The notes under the pieces were generated by a model, which had not been told where the DNA came from, did not search any database, and saw only the letters and a list, made by a program, of their open reading frames with translations. From assembly GCA_004431415.1 (NCBI GenBank), contig QPMI01000651.1, positions 62,001 through 126,000 of the forward strand: 64,000 nt of DNA, read 5' to 3'. The DNA comes from Cyanophora paradoxa (Eukaryota > Glaucocystophyceae > Cyanophorales > Cyanophoraceae). A program made the translations under genes and the position numbers. Below are positions 57,543-64,000 of this stretch, one piece after another (within the stretch, counting starts at the first letter, position 1; each line of letters starts with the position of its first letter).

Positions 57543-59759
57543 ATGATGCGTCGTTTTTCTTCTCAACTTGAACGACTGTTTTTTCAGACTCGAAAAAAGC
57601 AAGCCGGGGTATCAATATACAGCTCTCGGGTACACCGCACTTCGTTCGCAGCAGCCCGCGCCAGCCTTCGTCCGGGATGCTGCGGCTTGCGAGCGGCGGC
57701 CTCGTCGCGGTTCACAGGTGAGGAAAGGCCCGCTCGCACTGGGCGCCCCCCGGGATCGCTGACGCTGCTTCGCCGTCTTTCCAGAGCCTCGGGCGCCGCG
57801 AGGGGCGCGCCCGGTGCGCTGCATGCTGCAGCATCGGCGTGGAGCGAGCGAATCCGCAGCGAGCGAGGGCGCGCGCGCCTCCTCCGGAACGCGGCGCCCG
57901 TGGCGTTCGCCGTCTTCACACCCGTCCAGCGGGCGCGGCTCGAGTCGCCCAGCGATGCGGTAGCGAGCGAGGCGTTGGAAGGATCCGCGCCGGCCGAGGC
58001 GAAGCCGGAGCTCGCCGACGCGCCGGCACCCGCCGCCCCGGCCACCGATTCTGCGGCAGAGGCGACAGCTCAGCTAGCGTCTGTCGCGGCGCAGCCGCAG
58101 CCGGAGGTCGCGCTGGAGGCGGCCGCGGCGGCCGGGGCGCCGCACGCGGCAACGGCGCAGTCGACCGCCGACATCCTCGCGGCGGCCGCCCAGTCGCCGG
58201 CGGCGCTCAAGGCGAAGGCGGAGGCGGCGGCGGCGGTGGCGACGGCGACGGGGGCTGTGGCGGCGGCGGCGGCGGTGTGGCCGCCGGCGGTGCGGCTGAC
58301 GCCGGTGGGCCTGATGGAGCCGCTGATGGCGGTCATCCACGAGGCGTGCGGGCTCCCCTGGTGGGCCACCATCATCGGCACCACCCTCATGGTCCGCCCC
58401 CACCCGAGCGCCTCGCCCCGCGCGCGCTGAGCCGGGGCGGGCTCGCCGGCAGGTCCGCGTCATCATGCTGCCGGCCTTCGCCTCGCAGATCCGCTCCAAC
58501 AACCGCCTCCACAACATATACCCCGAGATCTCCAAGTACCAGGAGCTCGTGCGCGTACCCCCCTGCCGCGCGCCCCAACCCCCCCCCTGAACGCCCCGCC
58601 GCCCCCCCTTTCTCGCAGACCAAGAAGTACGGGTACTCGGACCCCGAGAAGGACCCCGTCAGCTTCCACAAGGGCAAGCAGGCTGTCGCCGACATGCAGG
58701 TACCCCCCTCCCCGCTTGCTGCTCGCTCCCCCGCGCCGCTCAACGATGACGCCGTACCCCCCGCAGCAACTGTACCAGCGGGAGGGGGTGAGCCCCATCA
58801 AGACTCTGGGCGTCGGCATCACCAGGTGCCGAGCCGCCACTCCCAGGAACACACTACCCCCCCCTGAACCCGGTACCCCAGCGCCGCTGTCTTCATGACG
58901 TTCTTCTTCTCGCTCCGCTCCCTCGCGGACAACCCCCTCTCCGGATTCGCGACGGTACCCGACCTCTCGTGATCCCGTACCCCTCTCCCCGCCTCGACCG
59001 GCGCCCCAGGGCGGCCCCGAGTCCATCGCAGTCCTCCGCAACCTCGCGGCGGTACCCCCCCTTTCCCCCCCTAGGCCCCCGGCCTCCGACGCGGTACCCC
59101 CCTCCCGCAGGGCGACCCGACGAGGATCCTGTTCCCCGGCCTCTCCGGCCTCTCCTTCCTCGGCGTCGTCCTCGCCGGTGGCGAGGTCCAGGCGCGCCCT
59201 CGTACCCCCCCCGCGCTTCCCCCGCCCCCCGCGTTCCGAACGCGGTACCCCCCTCCCCCCCGCGCAGACGCAGCAGTCGGTGACGCAGCGGCGCATCATG
59301 GTGGGCCTCGCCCTCCTCATGGGCCCCGGCATGGCCATCCTCGCCCCCGACATGCCCCTGGTACCCCCCTTCCCCCTCGCGTCGAGTACCCCCCGCCGAC
59401 TCCCCCCACCCCCCCCCGGGCAGGGCGTGTACATCTACTGGATCACGTCGAACCTCTTCACGCTCCTCCAGACGCGCGCCTTCCAGACGGAGGCCGTCCG
59501 CAAGTTCTTCGACATCCCCGAGCGGGTACGCCTTCCTCCTCCCCGGCTCCCGGAGGAGGGGGGTACGCGCTCTCCTCGGCCCGACGCGGGCCCGCCCCCC
59601 TCCCGGGAGCAGAAGCAGCACCCGGGGATGAAATCGGGGATGGAGTCGCTGGCGGAACTCTTCAAGTCGAAGGAGAGCGACGAGGCGGTGGCCGCGACGA
59701 CGGGCACCGCGACGCCCCCCGCCCCGCAGCGGATATTCCGGCCCAAGCCCCGCTCCTAG
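57543..59759 (+). CDS. Oxa1/YidC-family membrane insertase, probably mitochondrial
   Basis: The N-terminus (MMRRFSSQLERLFFQTRKKQ) is Arg-rich and lacks acidic residues at first, fitting a mitochondrial presequence. An Ala/Glu-rich spacer to about residue 250 follows. The family core begins at LMEPLMAVIHEACGLPWWAT, then VIMLPAFASQIRSNNRLHNI, PEISKYQEL, QQLYQREGVSPIKTLG, FMTFFFSLRSLADNPLSGF, ILFPGLSGLSFLG, IMVGLALLMGPGM and VYIYWITSNLFTLLQTRAF, with RKFFDIPERV. This matches the five-helix insertase. A short basic C-terminal tail ends in TAG at 59757-59759. Members insert proteins into the mitochondrial inner membrane co-translationally. The FFFSLRSLADNP motif is closer to Oxa1 than to plastid Alb3, so a plastid location is less likely. 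At least eight introns are present, nearly all starting GTACCC. Confidence 0.85.
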
Positions 59760-60288
59760 ACCCCCGCTCCGCTGCCGCGCATGCAGTAGGCCGCAGCCCT
59801 CTTCCGCTCGGGGTTGTAGCAGTGTATACGTAGAAGCATTCGAATTTGCAACTCAGATCTCACGTGGGTTGGGCACAAGGGACCAAGTAATTGATATGGA
59901 TACAATTCATTACATCGATAGTAATTGGTATCGATATATACAATTCATACGCATAAGCGGGCGCCTCTTACGTATATACGTCCAACCCAACGAAGTCACT
60001 GCCCACCGCTCAGGGCGGTGGCGCCACGAGCGAAAGAAAAAGATCGCCGAGCGGCTTCGCTGAAAAGAACTCTTTAGCAATCGCAATTGCAACTGATGCG
60101 GGCACGAGAAAGCATGCGAGCTACATAGACATTAGCGAATACTGCGGTAAATAAACGAAAGGGAATATAATCTTTAGGCTGGCGGCCGGAGGCGCCGGGG
60201 GCCGGGCGGCTGCGCGGGCAGCAGAGAAAGAAAGGTTCCCGCGAGCGGCGACCGGCCGGGGGGCGGGCGAGCGGGCGGCGCCCGGCCG
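59760..60288. other. Intergenic region between convergent Oxa1 and SLC35 genes
   Basis: AT-rich to 60180 with ATCGATA words and several TATATA runs, then GC-rich. No gene recognised. It includes both 3' flanks. Confidence 0.45.
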
Positions 60289-62363
60289 CTACGGCTCGCG
60301 CCGCTTGATGCGGCTCCTTGGGGAGCGCCTGGGCACCGCGCCCTTGCCCCCCGCGGCGCCCCCGGGGCCGTCCCCCCACCGCCCCCGCCGGCCCCGGCCC
60401 CGGCCCCGACTTCGGCTGCGGCCCCGGCTCGCCGGCGGCCGGCTTGGCGCCGGCCGGCTCGGCACTCTCTGCGGGCGGCGCGGCCTCCTGGCCCGCCTGC
60501 GAGGGCGCTCCGTCAGGCACCCGCAGGAGGAGGAAGAAGCACCCACCCGCCTTCCTCGCAAACCCCCGCCCGCACCTTTCGGCCAGCGGCGGCGGCGGCG
60601 GCGACGGAGCGTGTGGCCTCCCTGTACTGGAGGGCGGAGTAGAGGGCGGAGCCGGCGATGGCGAGGGCGGTGCCGAGGGCGTTCAGCGGGGACACGGGGT
60701 TCCGGAAGATGAGGAGGGAGACCACTGCGCGGGGTCGGGCGGGGCGGGGCGGGGCCGGCGCGGGGCGGCGCGCGTGAGCGGCCGGCAGCAAGAGAGAGGC
60801 CCGGGAAGCTAGGAAGCTGGGCAGCAAGCGGGGAGGGGCGGGGCGGGCACCGATGGTGAGGGCCTCCTTTGCGTTGCCGGCGACCGTGATCGAGAGCGCC
60901 GACGTCACCTGAGGCCGGCCCGGCGCCCCGCGTCAGACCCGGGCGGGGGGGGGGGGGGGGGGGGGAGGGGGGGATGCGGGGGTACCTGGTTGTAGCGGAA
61001 GGAGGCGTAGTTGAGCCAGAGGGACGCCCCCGCCGAGAGCGCCACGTACAGCGCCGCGGAAGGCGGCGGCGGGCCCTGCGCCCCCGCCCCCAGCTCAAAG
61101 AGGGAGGGGGGGGTGGGGGAGGACGGGGGGGACCAGGCGGGCGAGGCGGGCGGCCTCGCCGGAGGCGGCGATGGCGGGGAGGAGGAGGAGGAGGGAGGGG
61201 AGGGCGGCGCGCTCGAGGAGGTCGAGCGGGTGCAGGCGGTACGCCCCCGTCAGGAACTTGTTCGAGTAGATCGCCTGCGAGGGGCAGGAAGGCTCAAGCG
61301 AGACAGAAGGAAAGAAGGAAAGAAACGGCTTAGGTTGGCCTGCCTTCAGGGAGGCGAGGAGGACGGTGGCCATCATGAGGGCGAAGCCGAGGGCGTGGAA
61401 GGCGATCTCGCCGTAGGCCGCCAGGCACACCCCCGCCAGGATCGGCACCAGCGAGAGCTTGACGCGCTGTTTTGGGGGGTGAGGGGCGGGGGAGGGGGCG
61501 GGGGCGGGGGAGGAGAGGGGGAGGGGTGGAGCACGAGGGGGTACGTCTTGCCGAGGACGAGGCGGGAGAGGAGGACGGTGACGGAGGGTACGAGGGCGCG
61601 GCAGATCTGGCTGAACGAGACCGTGACGTAGCGCAGGCCTGCCGCGCAGGGCGCGCGGCGTCAGGAGTCAGGCGGGCCTCCCGCCAGGAAGGACTGGCGC
61701 GGGGACGGGGGGTACCGGCGTTGCCGAAGACGATGTTGGCGGCGAAGAGGACGGAGAAGAGCAGGAGGAGGGCGCGGCCCTGCGCGGGGCCAACGCTCGG
61801 GCTCGAGGCTTGGGCTCGCGCTGGGCTCACATCGGAGGGCGGGCGGGCGGGCGGGCGCTCGAGCGGACCCTGGAGTCGACGTGGCGGCGCTCTACGAGGC
61901 CGGCGAGGCGCACGTAGAGGAGCGTGAAGAGGGCCTGCACGGCGAGGTGCACCGCCGAGAGCGTCAGCGGGAACTTCCACCCCCCGAAACGCTCGTGGAA
62001 GACCGCCTGCGCCCCGCGCCGCGCCGCCCGCGTCAGTGACTCGGCGCGTGCTCGCGGCGCGGGCCGCTTGCTTCGCGGCGCGCGCGCCTTGTTGAGAATC
62101 GTGGTGGCCCTGTCGGGGGCGGGCCGTCAGCGCGGGAGCGCCAAAAGGAACGAAAGCTAAGCATCGCACATGTTAGCGAGGAGCCAGTTGAGCGTCCATG
62201 CGAACACCTGCGCAGCTCGCGAGGCATATGTGGGCAGTTGAGCAAACTCGACAGCCGCCGCAAGCTAAGGTGGGCGCTCCGAGCATTCGACCCGGCGCCG
62301 ACGCACCACGATCGGCCTAACTGGCGGGCCGCTGCCCGCTGGAGGCGCGAGCACGCCAGCCAT
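60289..62363 (-). CDS. SLC35/TPT-family nucleotide-sugar or triose-phosphate transporter
   Basis: First exons on the minus strand: 62307-62363 (MAGVLAPPAGSGPPVRPIV), 62170-62207 (VFAWTLNWLLANM) and one starting at 62109 (ATTILNKA). Then come AVFHERFGGWKFPLTLSAVH, LAVQALFTLLYVRLAGLVE, LLLLFSVLFAANIVFGNAG, VTVSFSQICRALVPSVTVLL, SLVPILAGVCLAAYGEIAFH, GFALMMATVLLASLKA, AIYSNKFLTGAYRLHPLDLL, ALYVALSAGASLWLNYASF, VTSALSITVAGNAKEALTI and FRNPVSPLNALGTALAIAGS. The order and motifs (ILNK near the start, FSQI.RAL.P, FRNPVS.LNALGT) are typical of the drug/metabolite transporter superfamily branch with SLC35E and plant TPT. About ten helices expected. The basic C-terminus (IKRREP, stop at 60289) is a tentative end, since the last exon frame is not certain. 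Substrate and membrane cannot be told. Confidence 0.8.
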
Positions 62364-63421
62364 CGCCGTTCTTCCTCTGGCGGACGCCGGGCGAACCAAC
62401 GGTCAAGGCACAGCGTTCATGAAACTTGTAGCTACGGAATCGACGTCTAGCTTCGACGGGCAGCAATCCAGGTTGCTTGATCTGGGGTACGGGTTTGTCT
62501 TTCTGGGGGTACGAGCGGCGAACAGCCTTGAAATTGCAATTGCTACTCGCGACCGCGTCGATCCGCCGGCGCTAGCGCCGCGCGCCTCGAGCTCGTCACT
62601 GACTCAGTGAGTCACTGCTGCGGCGCCGCGCCGCCGGCGTCGACGTCGACGTCTGCGCATGCGCATGCCGCAGTGCGCATGCGCATGCAGTCCGGCGCCG
62701 CGGCCCGGCGGCGCCCGGGGAAAAAAGTGTGGTAAACTTTTAAAACTAGCACGCCGGCGGCCTGTGCTCGGGCTCTGACGTCGACTGGGTCGGCCGCCGG
62801 ATGGAAACGGGGTAGGAAGTCTAGGGACAGCGAGCTTGAGGCCTAGGTCGAGGGGCGCGCGCGCGCGGGCCCGCGCGCGGCGTCGGGTGCTGCGCGTTCG
62901 CGCATGCACAGCTGCACGCGGCGCCGCATGCACAGCTGCACGTGCACGCAGCAGCTGGCGCCCCCAAGTCCAGCACCTCCCGATCTCTTGCATTAGCACA
63001 CAACACAACTACAATGAGTTTCACATCGCCCAATAAATCTCTCCGACTAGATACTATCGAGGACCGTCGTATGCTGTGCTTTAGAAAGTACAAAATGAAC
63101 GAAAGGTTTGAAGGTTTCGTGTCTAGATATCTAGCTAAGGAGGTTTCTACCTAATACTAATGATGTGGAAGCTAGCTGTATCGATTTCTAAACTAACCTA
63201 AACTCCCGGCTACGAGGTCCTATCTCTACAAAAGACTCCCAATCATGGTACGTCCGCCGCCAGCGCTGCCCAAGGGCCTCGCCGCGCCGTGTGCCAGGCT
63301 CCTCGCCAGCCCCAGTAGATTGGGCTACTGGCCGCCTCCTGCCGTCGCCTCCGCCGCCTCCAGTTGTTGGTGTTGCGTCCTCCGGCCCCGCCCCCAGACC
63401 GCAATCCCCCCGTGTCTCCCT
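62364..63421. other. Intergenic region left of the mobile-element relic
   Basis: Mixed GC-rich and AT-rich sequence. Alternating GCATGCGCATGC and CGACGTCGACGTC palindromic words occur at 62638-62695, and GCGCGCGCGC with TGCACGTGCACGC words at 62850-62955. No gene supported. The last 180 bases may already belong to the mobile element. Confidence 0.4.
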
Positions 63422-63919
63422 CTAGCGCGGGCGCGCCCTTTTTGTGCCCACGCCCCAAGCATACCTGTTCGTATGGTCGTACACTTGCATGGCCGCCGAA
63501 GCCCGGACCCAGCCGTAGTCGTCTGGCGGGCAGCTCAGGTGTGAGAGGGCTAGGGTTTCCCCGCCCTGGTGGCGGGACTCGAGGGCACCGCACTCCCTGC
63601 AGCGTTCCCGCTGCCGGGGCTCCGGATCCGCGCGCTTCCTGCGAGCGTTGCCAGCCGTATCGTCAGGCGGCGCGTCGGCCTCGCGGTCGCGCGCCCCAGT
63701 GCGCTTCGCCTTGGCGCGACGTTCTTTCATGACCTTCGTGATCCCGCACGCCTTCTCCCACTCCGCGTACGCCTGGCATCTGGCGGCCCACGTTTTATGG
63801 GCCTGCTCGCCTATGGCCGTCGCCAGCTTGCGCACGACCTGGGCAGCTTTCTTGGCGTCCGGGACGGTCTCGCGGACCATGTCGGTGAGGCCCGCCGGGG
63901 CAGCCCCCGTAGCACGCAC
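63422..63919 (-). pseudogene. Probable C-terminal part of a reverse-transcriptase (non-LTR) element, broken
   Basis: A minus-strand open frame reads LTDMVRETVPDAKKAAQVVR, then a helical KTWAARCQAYAEWEKACGIT followed by a basic run KVMKERRAKAKR, then CRECGALESRHQGG with a later His and Cys that could bind zinc. A terminal region with WxxRC...WE...GIT resembles what often follows the polymerase region in LINE-type ORFs. Upstream (63900-63960) coding-like sequence continues in another frame (VNDPTLTAAERQAQMCVLRG), so a frameshift or splice lies near 63895. The polymerase core, if present, is beyond the window. The assignment is an inference, not a motif match to the catalytic YxDD. Confidence 0.35.
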
Positions 63920-64000
63920 ATCTGCGCCTGCCGTTCAGCCGCCGTGAGCGTCGGGTCGTTGACTCTCGTGACCTTCAGGGATCTGGAGAGCGCGTGTGGC

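Noticed and set aside
58463-59434. 323-aa minus-strand ORF opposite the Oxa1 gene
   Set aside because: Gly/Arg-rich shadow created by C-rich introns and exons of the plus-strand gene.

Overview
The window is nuclear DNA of a GC-rich eukaryote, most likely a unicellular alga or related protist. Nearly every gene is split by many short, C-rich introns. Three kinds of 5' splice site recur (GTACCC, GTGCGC and a GC-type GCCCGCC), and they join to CAG acceptors so that conserved protein families are rebuilt in frame. The gene content is also eukaryotic: a SPEN-type RRM/SPOC protein, a mitochondrial Oxa1-type insertase, an SLC35-type sugar-phosphate transporter, a two-domain trehalose-phosphate synthase/phosphatase and a type I rhodopsin. 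Frequent GC-AG introns with high GC would suit a haptophyte, but the sequence does not settle this. Exon coordinates were worked out by hand from splice motifs and family homology. They are complete for the twin FN3 genes, nearly complete for the rhodopsin (only the start of its tail is unresolved), and approximate elsewhere.

Layout. 1-11,972 is a giant inverted repeat: two nearly identical convergent genes (400-4840 on + and 7092-11545 on -), each encoding a membrane-anchored protein with about ten fibronectin-III-like modules, around a 1.7 kb unique spacer that holds a decayed charged ORF. 12,272-20,760 (-) is a long, many-exon gene for a signal-anchored extracellular protein with REJ/PKD-like beta-sandwich modules. 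20.8-23.5 kb is repeat-rich intergenic DNA. 23,563-27,862 (+) encodes a GH15 glycosidase. 28,021-28,505 is an inverted broken copy of part of the trehalose phosphatase domain. 29,064-33,452 (+) encodes a SPEN-like protein with four RRMs and a SPOC domain. 34,599-37,639 (-) is a possible START-like, proline-rich protein. A 141-bp minisatellite follows at 38.2-39.0 kb.

40,574-52,671 holds two trehalose-6-phosphate synthase/phosphatase paralogues arranged head to head, with 156 bp between their proposed start codons. The + copy keeps the key residues of both domains. The - copy has lost substrate-binding residues in the synthase domain and the HAD catalytic residues in the phosphatase domain, so it looks like a pseudoenzyme partner. 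53,090-56,381 (-) encodes a bacteriorhodopsin-type proton pump with a long cytoplasmic tail. 57,543-59,759 (+) encodes an Oxa1/YidC insertase, 60,289-62,363 (-) an SLC35/TPT transporter, and the right end carries the decayed tail of a probable reverse-transcriptase element.

Functional theme. A live TPS-TPP, its catalytically degenerate partner under a shared promoter, a phosphatase relic and a GH15 enzyme whose family includes trehalases lie within about 29 kb, which suggests a local trehalose-metabolism neighbourhood. Light-driven proton pumping next door is independent as far as the sequence shows.
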